Part shown: positions 54,733-63,921 of the stretch, piece after piece
Numbering within the stretch: position 1 is the first letter of the stretch
How the letters are laid out: each line of letters opens with the position of its first letter
NCBI RefSeq assembly: GCF_022835695.1
Contig: NZ_BQUV01000008.1
Location: 372,001 to 436,000 of the forward strand
Origin: Bradyrhizobium sp. Ce-3
Lineage (GTDB): Bacteria > Pseudomonadota > Alphaproteobacteria > Rhizobiales > Xanthobacteraceae
Direction of reading: 5' to 3'
Length of the DNA: 64,000 bases
Notes under the pieces: model-generated
What the model was told of the DNA's origin: nothing
Seen by the model: the letters and a program-made list of their open reading frames with translations, nothing else
Databases searched by the model: none
Program-made: the position numbers and the translations under genes

Positions 54733-55145
54733 GATACGGCCGCCGCGAAATGCTGCCGCGGCAGCGCCAGCAGGTCCTTGAAGTATTGCAGATGCGCCAT
54801 GAAGGGATGCAGGTCGCCTTCCAGCACCGCCTCGCCGCGCTTGGTCAGCGCCAGCAAATCGTGCCAGCCGGGCCTCGGCTCGGCCTGCCAATAGGCGGCC
54901 CAGGCTTGCGGCGTCGCGCGATAGGCAAAGCGCCACGAGCGCATCAGGCGAGGGGCCGCCGTGAATTCGACGATGCGCCCGGCACGGATCGCGGCATGAA
55001 ACGGCCGCGCCGTCGGCCCGAGCAGGCAGTCGCAATCGAGCAGCCGCCCGCGCGCGACCAGGCGCGGCGCCTGGTCGAGCAATGCGGGAATGCCGGCAAA
55101 CGCCGTCGTCACAGCGTCGTCGGTGGCGTCGAGCGAGAGCGTCAT
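54729..55145 (-). CDS. Small SCP2-like partner of the alpha/beta hydrolase
   Basis: 138 residues from the ATG at 55145; upstream continuation of the frame is arginine- and glycine-rich and not convincing. The C-terminal half (PGWHDLLALTKRGEAVLEGD, then LHPFMAHLQYFKDLLALPR) resembles SCP2-type lipid-binding domains. The assignment is tentative. It overlaps the hydrolase start by four bases, so the two products are made together and may act on one hydrophobic substrate. Confidence 0.7.
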   Translation of the reverse strand: MTLSLDATDDAVTTAFAGIPALLDQAPRLVARGRLLDCDCLLGPTARPFHAAIRAGRIVEFTAAPRLMRSWRFAYRATPQAWAAYWQAEPRPGWHDLLALTKRGEAVLEGDLHPFMAHLQYFKDLLALPRQHFAAAVS

Positions 55146-55375
55146 CAGTCGGGGAGTTTTCCTGCGGCGGACAAGCCCATGATGACCGGAAGGGCGCCGT
55201 CCCGCAAGGCACCGATGCCCTTGGGTTCCCTGGATAATTCGCTTGACCAAAGGCGTCCCGCGTTCATTGCGCGGACCTCCGCGCCCTCCCCGCACGCTTG
55301 TTCGCCGCCGTCCGGGCAGCATAGAATGGCTGTGCCCGCGCGGCCCGACAAAATGATCCTGGATCAGCATCCGCT

Positions 55376-56272
55376 ATGACGGCAGATCAAAACGCCCTGA
55401 TTCTTCACCAATACGACATCTCGCCGTACTCCGAGAAAGTCCGCGGCGCGTTCGGCCTCAAGGGCCTCGCTTGGTGGGCCTGCAACCAGCCGTCGATCAT
55501 GCCCAAGCCGGACCTGATTGCGCTGACCGGAGGATACCGTCGTATCCCGGTGCTTCAGATCGGCCGCGACATCTATTGTGACAGCGAGCTCATTCTGGAC
55601 GAGATCGAGCGCCGCTTTCCCGCTCCGTCGATCTTTGCATGCGGCCGGGCCACCGCCGAGACCTACCGTCTGTGGGCGGACGAGAAGCTGTTTCCAACGG
55701 TCGTGGGCCTGTTGTTCTCAGGAGATTGGGACGTCAGCGAGGCCTTCATCGCCGACCGCTCGGCTCTACGAGGCCGGCCGTTCGATCCCGAGGCGTTCCG
55801 CGCAGCAATCCCCGGCCTGACCGACGCGCTGCATCGGCATTTGGGGCTGCTGGAGATGCAGCTCGCGAACGGCATCGCCTTTCTGGCGGGCGAGCAGCCG
55901 AGTGCAGCCGATCTTCAGGTCTTCCACAATGTCGCATTCATCCGCTGGGGCAAGGGACGGACGACGGCGTTGCTGGACCAGCATCCGGGCCTGCGCGCCT
56001 GGGAGGCGAGAATGCGCGCGATCGGACACGGAATCCGCCATGACATCGGCAAGACCGACGCACTCAGAGTAGCCCGCGAGGCGCCGGTGTCTGCGGCCAT
56101 TGGAGGCGCGCGCGTGAGCTACCAGATCAACGACGCCAATTCGTCGCCGATCGCGGGCAGATTGGTTGCAGCGGACGCGCAGCGGGTTTCGATCCTGCTG
56201 GAAAATCCGCTTGTCGGCAGCGTCGTGGTCCACCTGCCGACGACCGGCGGCCGGCTGCATCGCCTCGACTGA
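55376..56272 (+). CDS. Glutathione S-transferase family protein
   Basis: 298 residues, somewhat longer than a standard GST. The thioredoxin-like domain has HQYDISPYSEKVRGAFG with a serine in the active-site position, then RRIPVLQIGRDIYCDSELIL for glutathione binding. A C-terminal helical domain follows (ADLQVFHNVAFIRWG). About 60 extra residues at the end form a predicted beta segment (AGRLVAADAQRVSILLEN). It is divergent from the SCP2-like gene across 230 bases. Detoxification is likely, but the electrophile is unknown. Confidence 0.88.
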   Translation: MTADQNALILHQYDISPYSEKVRGAFGLKGLAWWACNQPSIMPKPDLIALTGGYRRIPVLQIGRDIYCDSELILDEIERRFPAPSIFACGRATAETYRLWADEKLFPTVVGLLFSGDWDVSEAFIADRSALRGRPFDPEAFRAAIPGLTDALHRHLGLLEMQLANGIAFLAGEQPSAADLQVFHNVAFIRWGKGRTTALLDQHPGLRAWEARMRAIGHGIRHDIGKTDALRVAREAPVSAAIGGARVSYQINDANSSPIAGRLVAADAQRVSILLENPLVGSVVVHLPTTGGRLHRLD

Positions 56273-56349
56273 ACTGTTTGTGTTCCTGACAAGGCGCGAC
56301 GTCGACCGTGCGCGGGCTTGCTTGGTGCTTACCGCATCGGCAGTGCGCC

Positions 56350-56492
56350 CCCTCGCCCCGTTCTTACGGGGAGAGGGTTGGGGTGAGGGGCCGCCTCCGC
56401 AAACACTGTGATAGCAGTATCTGCGGAAACTCCCCCTCACCCGCAACGCATCTGGCGATGCGTTGCGGCCTCTCCCCGCGCGCGGGGAGAGG
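56350..56492. terminator. Cluster of strong hairpins between convergent GST and iclR genes
   Basis: The gap holds CCCCG-TTCTTA-CGGGG with flanking pairs (about 56350-56377), a perfect 12-base-pair stem CCGCAACGCATC/GATGCGTTGCGG (56441-56468), and a perfect 24-base palindrome starting CCTCTCCCCGCG (56469-56492). It probably acts as a bidirectional terminator, without classical T-tracts. Confidence 0.65.
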
Positions 56493-56514
56493 CGAAGCAG
56501 AGCGCAGCGCCATC

Positions 56515-57360
56515 TCAGCCTGCCTTCACCACACGCCCGTTCTTCGGCGCCTGGGCCATCGCGCGCGCCAGCACCTGGGCTTCCTTCTTCAGCATGTCGG
56601 CGAGCTCGCTTTCGCGGCGGCGGATGCGGTCGGTCGCGGCGCCGATCGAGAGCGCGGCGACCACCTCGCCGGCATCGTCGCGGACGGGAACGCCGACGCC
56701 GCCCATGCCGGGAAACGCGGCATCGAGCAGCACGGTGTGGCCGGCCTTGCGCGCCACGGCAATCCGCTCGCGCAGGAACTTTGGCGTGATGCGCGGCGAT
56801 TTCGCCAGCCGCGGCACGATCACCTCGATCACGGCCTCGATCTCCGCATCCGGCAGCCAGACCAACAGCGCCAGCGCGCCGGCGCCGACGCCGAGCGGGC
56901 GGCGGCTGCCGATCTGCAGATAGTTCGGCTGCAGCGGATGGCTGCCGACCGAGCGCGCCAGATAAAGCGCCTCGACGCCGGACCGCACCGACAGCAGCGC
57001 CGTATCGGCCGAGCGCTCCGACAGCCGCAGCAGGCTCGGCTGCGCCAGCTCGGCGATGTCGACCGAGCGGCGCGCACCGACCGCCATCACCCGCGCCTCC
57101 TGGCCGAGCTCATAGGTCTTGGCGCCCGCGACGCGGCTGACGAAACCCTCCTCGATCAGCGAGTTGAGGATGCGCAGCGCGGTCGCCTTGTTCAGCGAAG
57201 TGGAGTCGGCGATATCGGTCAGCCGCAGCGGCGAGCGCTGCGCCAGCACGCGCAGGATCGCGCATACCTTCTGGATCGCGTTGAACTTGTCGGGTTGGCC
57301 CGGCTCCGGCGGTGGCCTCTTGCGGCTGGTCCGTGCGGTCGCAGTCGTGGAGGCGTTCAT
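56515..57360 (-). CDS. IclR-family transcriptional regulator
   Basis: 281 residues from the ATG at 57360. The winged helix-turn-helix (RLTDIADSTSLNKATALRIL) is followed by the GAF-like IclR effector domain (FPGMGGVGVPVRDDAGEVVAALSIG). It lies downstream of, and in the same direction as, the MHS transporter gene, 188 bases away. It may control the transporter or the nearby M20 peptidase and ThDP genes; this is inference. Confidence 0.92.
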   Translation of the reverse strand: MNASTTATARTSRKRPPPEPGQPDKFNAIQKVCAILRVLAQRSPLRLTDIADSTSLNKATALRILNSLIEEGFVSRVAGAKTYELGQEARVMAVGARRSVDIAELAQPSLLRLSERSADTALLSVRSGVEALYLARSVGSHPLQPNYLQIGSRRPLGVGAGALALLVWLPDAEIEAVIEVIVPRLAKSPRITPKFLRERIAVARKAGHTVLLDAAFPGMGGVGVPVRDDAGEVVAALSIGAATDRIRRRESELADMLKKEAQVLARAMAQAPKNGRVVKAG

Positions 57361-57548
57361 GCCCTGGTCTTCCTTGCCGTCAATTCCAGATCCCGAGCCG
57401 GACACGATCAATGACCGCGCCCGGCGAACAACATCCTAGGACGGATGATGTGCACCGGACACCGTATACTTTCGTCAGATGAAACTATGATTTCAACTAT
57501 CTACGCTGCTATGCAACAACAAGGATATTTGAATTTCGCATCACGAAA

Positions 57549-58838
57549 TCATGCCAACTGCATCCTGCGGATCGTAAACAGCGCGGCAAGGCTGAGGATG
57601 CAGACCGCGGTGAGATAGTAACCCGGCGCGAGTTCGCCGATCAGCGCAAAGCCGCCCATCCAGGTCATGATCGCCGGCCCCATGCCGCCGAACACCGTGA
57701 CGCCGATATTGTAGCTGAGACCGAGCCCGGTCGCACGCGTCGCCGGCGGAAACAGCTCCGACATCAGCGCGGCCAGCGGCCCGTAATACAGCGACTTGAG
57801 TACCCCGAGCCACAATACGCCGAGCAGGATGATGGTCGGCGTCGGCTTCCCGGTAAGCAGCAGGAGGGCCGGGAAGACCGACACCAGCAGCAGCAGCGCG
57901 AACAGGATCATGTGCGTGGTGCGTCCGATCTTGTCGGAGACGAGGCCTGCGATCGGCGCCAGCAGCGCGACGGCGGTCTGCGCGACCAGCGCCGCCATGA
58001 ATCCGACCGTCGGCGGCAGGTTGAGCGTCTTCACCACATAGGTCGGCATGTAGACGATCAGGTAGTTGACGGCGGTCGACACCGCGAGCGCGCCGATCGC
58101 AAGGACCGTGGCAAGCTTCTGCCGCGTGAACACCTCCCTGACCGGCGAGTCCTGCTTTCCGGCCGCGGGCGGCGGCGTGGCGTCCTCGACATGGTTGCGG
58201 ATGTAGATGCCGACCGGGCCGATCAGCACGCCGAACAGGAACGGCAGCCGCCAGCCCCAGGATTGCAGATCGTCGGGGCTCATCAGCGAGGTCAGGAGTG
58301 CGCCGAAGCCCGCCCCCAGCAGGCCGCTGACGCCCTGGCTGGCGAACTGCCAGCTCGCCACGAAGCCGCGCCGCTCCGGCATGTGCTCGACCAGGAACGC
58401 GGTCGAGGAGCCGAACTCGCCGCCGGCGGAGAAGCCCTGCACCAGCCGCGCCGCCATCACCGCAACAGGCGCCAGGATGCCGATGGTCTCGAAGGTCGGC
58501 ATCAGCGCCAGCACCAGCGTGCCGAACGTCATCAACACGATCGACAGCATCAGCGAAGCCTTGCGGCCGTGCCGGTCGGCATAGGCGCCGAGCACGATGC
58601 CGCCGATCGGTCGGATCAGGAACGACAGGCCGAAGCTGCCGAAGGTCAGCAGCAGCGAGGTGGTCGGATCACTGGCCGGAAAGAACGCCTTGGAGAGGTA
58701 GACCGCGAAATAGGCGTAGACCGAGATGTCGTACCATTCGAGCGCATTGCCGATCGAGGTCGCGACGATCAGGCGGGTGATGTTTTTCTTCGTGGTGGCG
58801 TCGTGGCCGGACATTGCGGTCGGCGTCGATAACGTCAT
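57549..58838 (-). CDS. MFS transporter, metabolite:proton symporter (MHS) family
   Basis: 429 residues with 12 membrane segments. MHS marks are IGNALEWYDISVYAYFA in the first helix, FLIRPIGGIVLGAYADRHGRKA, and RLVQGFSAGGEFGSS. The family imports carboxylates such as shikimate, 2-oxoglutarate or aromatic acids with protons. Its neighbours (IclR, M20 peptidase, benzoylformate-decarboxylase-like) fit uptake of an organic acid. Confidence 0.92.
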   Translation of the reverse strand: MTLSTPTAMSGHDATTKKNITRLIVATSIGNALEWYDISVYAYFAVYLSKAFFPASDPTTSLLLTFGSFGLSFLIRPIGGIVLGAYADRHGRKASLMLSIVLMTFGTLVLALMPTFETIGILAPVAVMAARLVQGFSAGGEFGSSTAFLVEHMPERRGFVASWQFASQGVSGLLGAGFGALLTSLMSPDDLQSWGWRLPFLFGVLIGPVGIYIRNHVEDATPPPAAGKQDSPVREVFTRQKLATVLAIGALAVSTAVNYLIVYMPTYVVKTLNLPPTVGFMAALVAQTAVALLAPIAGLVSDKIGRTTHMILFALLLLVSVFPALLLLTGKPTPTIILLGVLWLGVLKSLYYGPLAALMSELFPPATRATGLGLSYNIGVTVFGGMGPAIMTWMGGFALIGELAPGYYLTAVCILSLAALFTIRRMQLA

Positions 58839-58912
58839 CAGGTTTCCTTTGCCGGAGCAGGCATTCGTCTTTCAACACGTGGTGGTCAGGCTTGATCCGA
58901 GCATCCACGCCT

Positions 58913-59022
58913 CCCCGTCACCCTGAGGTGCGAGCTCTTGCGAGCCTCGAAGGATGCACGGCCCCGCTGGTGGCCGATTCATCCTTCGAGGCTCGCTCCG
59001 CTCGCTCCTCAAGATGACGGGG
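58913..59022. repeat. Intergenic repeat, GTCACCCTGAGG family
   Basis: Starts CCCCGTCACCCTGAGGTGCG and ends AAGATGACGGGG. The inner segments GAGCCTCGAAGGAT and ATCCTTCGAGGCTC are perfect reverse complements. It lies between two leftward genes (M20 peptidase and MHS transporter). Confidence 0.75.
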
Positions 59023-59046
59023 AAAAAGCGAGCCCGTCCTTCAACC

Positions 59047-60426
59047 TTAACGCGCTGCCTCGCCGAGATCCCAGAACAGACCGGCCATGATGGTCAGCGC
59101 CTCCTCGGTCACCGGCAGCAGGATGTGCTCGTCGGGGGCGTGCTGCGAGCAGCCCGGATAGGAATGCGGCACCCAGATCGTCGGCAGGCCGAGGCCTTCG
59201 GAGAACACGTCGTTCGGCAGCGAGCCGCCGAAGTTCGGCAGCACGGCCGGCGCCTTGCCCGTGGTGGTGCGGATCGAGTTCGCCGCCCAGTCGATCCACG
59301 GGCTGTCCATGTCGGTGCGCGAGGCGCCGAAGCGCTGCGCGCCCGAGACCTCGACCATTGGAAAACCGTTCTTGTGCAGATAGTCGCGCACCCCGTCGAT
59401 CACTTCGAGATATTTGGTGCCGACCACGAAGCGGAGCTGCAGCACCGCGTTGGCCTTGCCCGGAATGGCATTGGCGGGCTTGTCGATGTTGCCCGCCGAC
59501 ATCGCCAGCACTTCCAGCGTATTCCAGGCATAGAGCCGCTCGGCCGCGGTCAGGCCCTCCTCGCCCCAATCCTCCGCCAGCTGAGGTTCGTCCGCCGTCG
59601 GCTTGATCTCGACATCGGCGAGCGCGGCGCGAACGCGGTTGGAGATCGGCGGCGGTTTCAGGATCTCGAGCTTCATGCGGCCCTTGCCGTCGACCAGGCT
59701 CGCGATCGCGTTGCAAAGGATCGTCGCCGGATTGGCCAGTACGCCGCCCCAATTGCCGGAATGGTTGCCGCCCTCGCGCAGATTGACGTCGAGATGGATG
59801 CGGTTGCCGCCGCGGCAGCCGAGGAAGATGGTCGGCCGCTCCACCGACAACCGCGGCCCGTCGGAGGCGATGAACAGATCGGCCTTCAGCTCCTCGCGAT
59901 GCGCCTCGCAGACCTCGCGCAGATCGGGCGAGCCGATCTCCTCGCCGGTCTCGATGATGAACTTGGCGTTGAAGCCGAGCTTGCCGCCACGCGCCTGCTT
60001 CACCGCGCGCAGCGCCGCCATGTTGATCGAATGCTGGCCCTTGTTGTCGGCGGTGCCGCGGCCATAGACGCGATCGCCCTTGACTGTGGTCTGCCAGGGA
60101 TTGAGCCCGTCGCGCCATTCGCCGACCATGCCGTCGACGACGTCGCCGTGGCCATAGGTCAGCACGGTCGGCCGCGCGGGGTCTTCCTGGTAGTCGGCGA
60201 TCAGATAGGGCCCGCGGCCGGTCGGCGACTCGATCAGCCGGGTCTTGAAATCGAGCTCGGCGAAGGCCGGCTGCAGATTCTCCACCAGATAGGCGCGCAG
60301 GGCATCGGCCTTGTCGGCATTCAGGCTCTCGGTCTGGTAGCCGACCCTGCGGTCCAGTTCCTTCAAAAACTGTCCCGATTGAAAATGCTCTCGCACGTTT
60401 GCGATTGCGTCGGCCCGTGTCGCCAT
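59047..60426 (-). CDS. M20-family metallopeptidase/amidohydrolase
   Basis: 459 residues from the ATG at 60426, with AAGGA six bases upstream; the earlier in-frame ATG would add 67 residues of shadow. Zinc ligands and the catalytic residues are visible: H93 and D95 (YGHGDVVDG), D127 (GRGTADNKGQ), E162 and E163 (ETGEEIGS), D189 (ASDGP). The dimerisation domain follows. It cleaves a dipeptide or N-acyl amino acid in the cytoplasm. It is divergent from the LLM monooxygenase gene. Confidence 0.92.
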   Translation of the reverse strand: MATRADAIANVREHFQSGQFLKELDRRVGYQTESLNADKADALRAYLVENLQPAFAELDFKTRLIESPTGRGPYLIADYQEDPARPTVLTYGHGDVVDGMVGEWRDGLNPWQTTVKGDRVYGRGTADNKGQHSINMAALRAVKQARGGKLGFNAKFIIETGEEIGSPDLREVCEAHREELKADLFIASDGPRLSVERPTIFLGCRGGNRIHLDVNLREGGNHSGNWGGVLANPATILCNAIASLVDGKGRMKLEILKPPPISNRVRAALADVEIKPTADEPQLAEDWGEEGLTAAERLYAWNTLEVLAMSAGNIDKPANAIPGKANAVLQLRFVVGTKYLEVIDGVRDYLHKNGFPMVEVSGAQRFGASRTDMDSPWIDWAANSIRTTTGKAPAVLPNFGGSLPNDVFSEGLGLPTIWVPHSYPGCSQHAPDEHILLPVTEEALTIMAGLFWDLGEAAR

Positions 60427-60665
60427 GATTGTTCCTTCGTCAGGTCGCGTCTTGGCATGATCCCACCGGAACGCGACGCCTTGCGCCCCGATCATGCTTC
60501 TGGAGGCCGGCAACCTATCGGGATCGGACCGCCACCGGAAGGGTGTGAATCGCGAAGGGGGCCTTGCCAAAACGTGGGAAGTCGCAACAAGTTGCTGCGG
60601 GACGCCCGGCATCCGACCGGGCCGCATTCGAAGCGGCGTTCAAGGTTTCGGCCAAGGTTTCGACA

Positions 60666-62048
60666 ATGACAAAACAAATCCGGCTCAACGCCTTTGCCAT
60701 GAACTGCGTGGCGCATCAGTCGCCGGGGCTATGGACCCATCCGCGCGACCGCACCAAGGACTACAACAGACTGTCCTACTGGACCGACCTGGCGAAGACG
60801 CTGGAGCGCGGCCGGTTCGACGGCCTGTTCCTCGCCGACGTGCTCGGCGTCTACGACGTCTATGCCGGCAATCCGGATGCGGCGCTGCGCAACGCGGCGC
60901 AGACCCCGGCCAACGAGCCGCTGATGCTGATCCCGGCGATGGCCGCGGTGACCGAACATCTCGGCTTCGGCGTCACCAGCAATCTCTCCTTCGAGCCGCC
61001 CTACCCGTTCGCGCGGCGGATGTCGACGCTCGACCATCTGACAGGCGGCCGGGTCGGCTGGAACGTAGTGACGGGCTATCTCGATAGCGCCGCGCGCGGT
61101 GCCGGCAAGGACAAGCAAACCGCGCATGACGACCGCTACGAGCTCGCCGACGAATATATGGAGCTGGTCTACAAGCTGTGGGAAGGCAGCTGGGAGGACG
61201 ACGCCGCGATCCGCGACGTCGCACGCGGCATCTTCACGGATCCAAGGAAAGTGCATCGCGTGCAGCACGAGGGAGCCAACTACCGGCTCAACGCGATCCA
61301 TCTGTCGGAGCCATCGCCGCAACGCACGCCGGTGCTCTACCAGGCCGGCACTTCGCCGCGCGGCCGGCAGTTCGCTGCCGAGCACGCCGAATGCGTCTTC
61401 ATGTCCGGGCCTTCGGCAAAAGTGATCGGCCCGCGGGTGTCGGCGATCCGCGAGCTCGCCGCTGCGAAAGGCCGCAACGCAGCCGAGATCCTGATGTTCT
61501 CGATGATGTGCATCGTGGTCGCGCCGACCGAGGCCGAGGCCAAGGCGAAGTATGCCGAGTATCGCAGCCATATCAGCCATGAGGGCGCACTGGCGCTGAT
61601 GTCGGGCTGGACCGGCGTCGACTTCTCGACCTATTCGCTCGACCAGGAGGTGCGTCACGTGCAGAACGATGCCGGCCGTTCCGCGATGGACAACGTCACC
61701 CGCGCCGATCCTGACCGGGTCTGGACCGTGCGAGAGGTCGCCGAGCATGTCGGCATCGGCGGCGCCGGCCCCGTGGTGGTCGGCACGCCAGAGCAGGTCG
61801 CCGACAAGATCGAGCAATGGTTCGAGGACACCGACGTCGACGGCCTCAACATCGCGTTCGCGATCTCGCCGGGCGATTTCGAGGACATCGCCGACATGCT
61901 GGTGCCCGAGCTCGTCAAACGCGGCCGCTACAAGAAAGAGTACGCCAAGGGCACACTGCGCGAGAAGCTGTTCGGTGTGGGCCGCGCAAGGCTCGACGCG
62001 ACGCATCCGGCGGGGCGATATCGGGTGAAGGGCGCGGCGGCGGAGTAG
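60666..62048 (+). CDS. FMN-dependent LLM-class monooxygenase (NtaA/SnaA/DszA type)
   Basis: 460 residues from the ATG at 60666; an in-frame ATG at 60564 would add 34 residues. Family marks are RGRFDGLFLADVLGVYDVY, DHLTGGRVGWNVVTGYLDSAARG, and YQAGTSPRGRQFAAEHAECVF. It needs FMNH2 from a separate reductase. It is a distant paralogue of the enzyme at 32944-34308. Its neighbours are an M20 peptidase and a ThDP enzyme, so it could open a heteroatom bond in a shared catabolic route. Confidence 0.92.
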   Translation: MTKQIRLNAFAMNCVAHQSPGLWTHPRDRTKDYNRLSYWTDLAKTLERGRFDGLFLADVLGVYDVYAGNPDAALRNAAQTPANEPLMLIPAMAAVTEHLGFGVTSNLSFEPPYPFARRMSTLDHLTGGRVGWNVVTGYLDSAARGAGKDKQTAHDDRYELADEYMELVYKLWEGSWEDDAAIRDVARGIFTDPRKVHRVQHEGANYRLNAIHLSEPSPQRTPVLYQAGTSPRGRQFAAEHAECVFMSGPSAKVIGPRVSAIRELAAAKGRNAAEILMFSMMCIVVAPTEAEAKAKYAEYRSHISHEGALALMSGWTGVDFSTYSLDQEVRHVQNDAGRSAMDNVTRADPDRVWTVREVAEHVGIGGAGPVVVGTPEQVADKIEQWFEDTDVDGLNIAFAISPGDFEDIADMLVPELVKRGRYKKEYAKGTLREKLFGVGRARLDATHPAGRYRVKGAAAE

Positions 62049-62060
62049 ATGGCACTCGGT

Positions 62061-62105
62061 CCCGTCATCCTGAGGTGCGAGCGGAGCGAGCCTCAGGGTG
62101 ACGGG
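62061..62105. repeat. Intergenic repeat hairpin, GTCATCCTGAGG family
   Basis: CCCGTCATCCTGAGG pairs with CCTCAGGGTGACGGG across about 15 bases that contain a GAGCG/CGAGC inner palindrome. It lies between convergent genes and could act as a bidirectional terminator. Confidence 0.75.
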
Positions 62106-62130
62106 GATGGATTGAGCACGCGTCGTACGC

Positions 62131-63795
62131 TCAATTCACCGCATTGCTCACCATCACCTCGATCAGCTTCGCGCCCGGGCGGCTGAATGCCGACTGCATC
62201 ACGCCCTTCAGCTCCTGCGGATCGGTGACCTTGATCGCCTCCAGCCCGAGCGAACGCGCGACGCCGGTGAAATCGACCGGCGGGTCGACGAAATCCATGC
62301 CGACATAATTGTCATCGCCGTGGAAGGCGAGCAGGCGTTGCTTGATGATGCGGTAACCGCCATTGTTGACGATGACGAAGGTCAGCGGGAGCTTGTGGTT
62401 GGCCGCGGTCCACAGCGACTGGATCGAATACATCGAGGAGCCGTCGCCGGAATAGCACACCACCGGGCGCTGCGGATTGGCGAGGCTGACGCCGACCGCG
62501 GCCGGCAGGCCCCAGCCGATGCCGCCGGAGGCCAGCGCGTGATAGCCGTAGCGGTCGCGATGAGGTCGCAAGCCGATGATCTGGCGCGACGAGGTCAGGC
62601 CCTCGTCGACCAGGATCGCGTTGTCGGGCATCGCCTCGACGACCTGCAGCGCCAGCCAGTCCGGATCGATCGGCGAGGTCCGGCTCGCTGTCGATATCTG
62701 TTCGACCAGCGCCTTGCGCTTCGCCGTCCAGTTCTTCGTCGATAGCGCCGCGAGCCCCTGCTTCGCACGCGTCTCCAGAGCGCTGCCGCCGAGCTCCTTC
62801 AACGCCGGAACCAACGCGCGCAGCGTTTCCCTGACGTCGGCCTTCACCGCGATCTCGGCGCCATAGTTCCTGGCGAGATCGCTGTCGACCAGGCCGATCT
62901 GCACGATCGAGAGCCCATCCGGCAGCGGATCGACCTCGCTATAGACCGACATCCGCAGCGGGTCGCCGCCGAGCGCAATCAAAAGGTCATGCGGTGCCAG
63001 CACGTCGCGCGCGACCTTCTGCAGCCGCGCGATCGCGCCCATGAAGCTCGGGCTTTCGGACAGGAAGTGCGAGCCATAGGGCGTCGACGATTGCCAGGCC
63101 GGGCAGCCCAGCGTCTCCGCAAGGTCCGCGGCCTCGCGCAGCGCGTCGCTCTTCACGATCTCGTCGCCGACGATGATCACCGGGCGCTCGGCCTTGAGGA
63201 TGCGCGCGGCCAATGCCTTCAGCGACTCCTCCGACGGCCGGACGCGGCTGTCGACGCGGGTGGAGCGGCCGAGCTCGATGCCGGCCTCAGCATTGAGGAT
63301 GTCGCCGGGCAGCGAGATGAACACCGGCCCGGTCGGCGGCGTGGTCGCGATCTTGGCGGCGCGGCGGACGATGCGCGGCAAATCTTCGAGGCGCGTCACC
63401 TCGACCGCCCATTTCACCAGGGGAGTAGCCATCTGCACCAGCGGGCCATACAGCACCGGCTCGGTCAGGCCGTGGCCCTGTTCCTGCTGCCCGGCGGTGA
63501 GGATCAGCGGCGTGCCGGTGAAGCTCGCGTTGTAGAGCGAGCCCATCGCATTGCCGAGACCGGGCGCGACATGCACGTTGCAGGCGACCAGCTTGCCGGA
63601 GGCGCGGCTGAAACCGTCGGCCATCGCGACCACCAGGCTCTCCTGCATCGCCATCACATAGGTGAGATCGGGATGATCCTTCAGCGCATGCATGATCGGC
63701 AGTTCGGTGGTGCCGGGATTGCCGAACAGATGGGTGACGCCCTCATCCTTCAGCAGCGCCAGAAATGCCGAGCGGCCGGTAATGCGATTCTTCAT
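62131..63795 (-). CDS. Benzoylformate-decarboxylase-like ThDP-dependent enzyme
   Basis: 554 residues from the ATG at 63795, with GGAGGG upstream. The ThDP site is visible: E52 in AMQES activates the cofactor, and the motif GDGSSMYSIQSLW...VNNGG binds diphosphate and magnesium. The GNPGTTELP segment aligns with benzoylformate decarboxylase GNPGSNELP, with T29 at the position of S26; H75 (NVHVAPG) aligns with H70. The second histidine (H281) seems to be replaced. It probably decarboxylates a 2-oxo acid, but the substrate may differ from benzoylformate. Confidence 0.85.
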   Translation of the reverse strand: MKNRITGRSAFLALLKDEGVTHLFGNPGTTELPIMHALKDHPDLTYVMAMQESLVVAMADGFSRASGKLVACNVHVAPGLGNAMGSLYNASFTGTPLILTAGQQEQGHGLTEPVLYGPLVQMATPLVKWAVEVTRLEDLPRIVRRAAKIATTPPTGPVFISLPGDILNAEAGIELGRSTRVDSRVRPSEESLKALAARILKAERPVIIVGDEIVKSDALREAADLAETLGCPAWQSSTPYGSHFLSESPSFMGAIARLQKVARDVLAPHDLLIALGGDPLRMSVYSEVDPLPDGLSIVQIGLVDSDLARNYGAEIAVKADVRETLRALVPALKELGGSALETRAKQGLAALSTKNWTAKRKALVEQISTASRTSPIDPDWLALQVVEAMPDNAILVDEGLTSSRQIIGLRPHRDRYGYHALASGGIGWGLPAAVGVSLANPQRPVVCYSGDGSSMYSIQSLWTAANHKLPLTFVIVNNGGYRIIKQRLLAFHGDDNYVGMDFVDPPVDFTGVARSLGLEAIKVTDPQELKGVMQSAFSRPGAKLIEVMVSNAVN

Positions 63796-63921
63796 GTTCC
63801 CTCCAGGCCTGCCGGCGCGTTGGCCGACGGAATTGAGGCAGATGACCAAACTTGTGCTTGGTGAGCAATCGAGCGGCCGGTCATGGCCGCATTCCGCAGG
63901 CGCGCGCCTGGAATACGGCCG

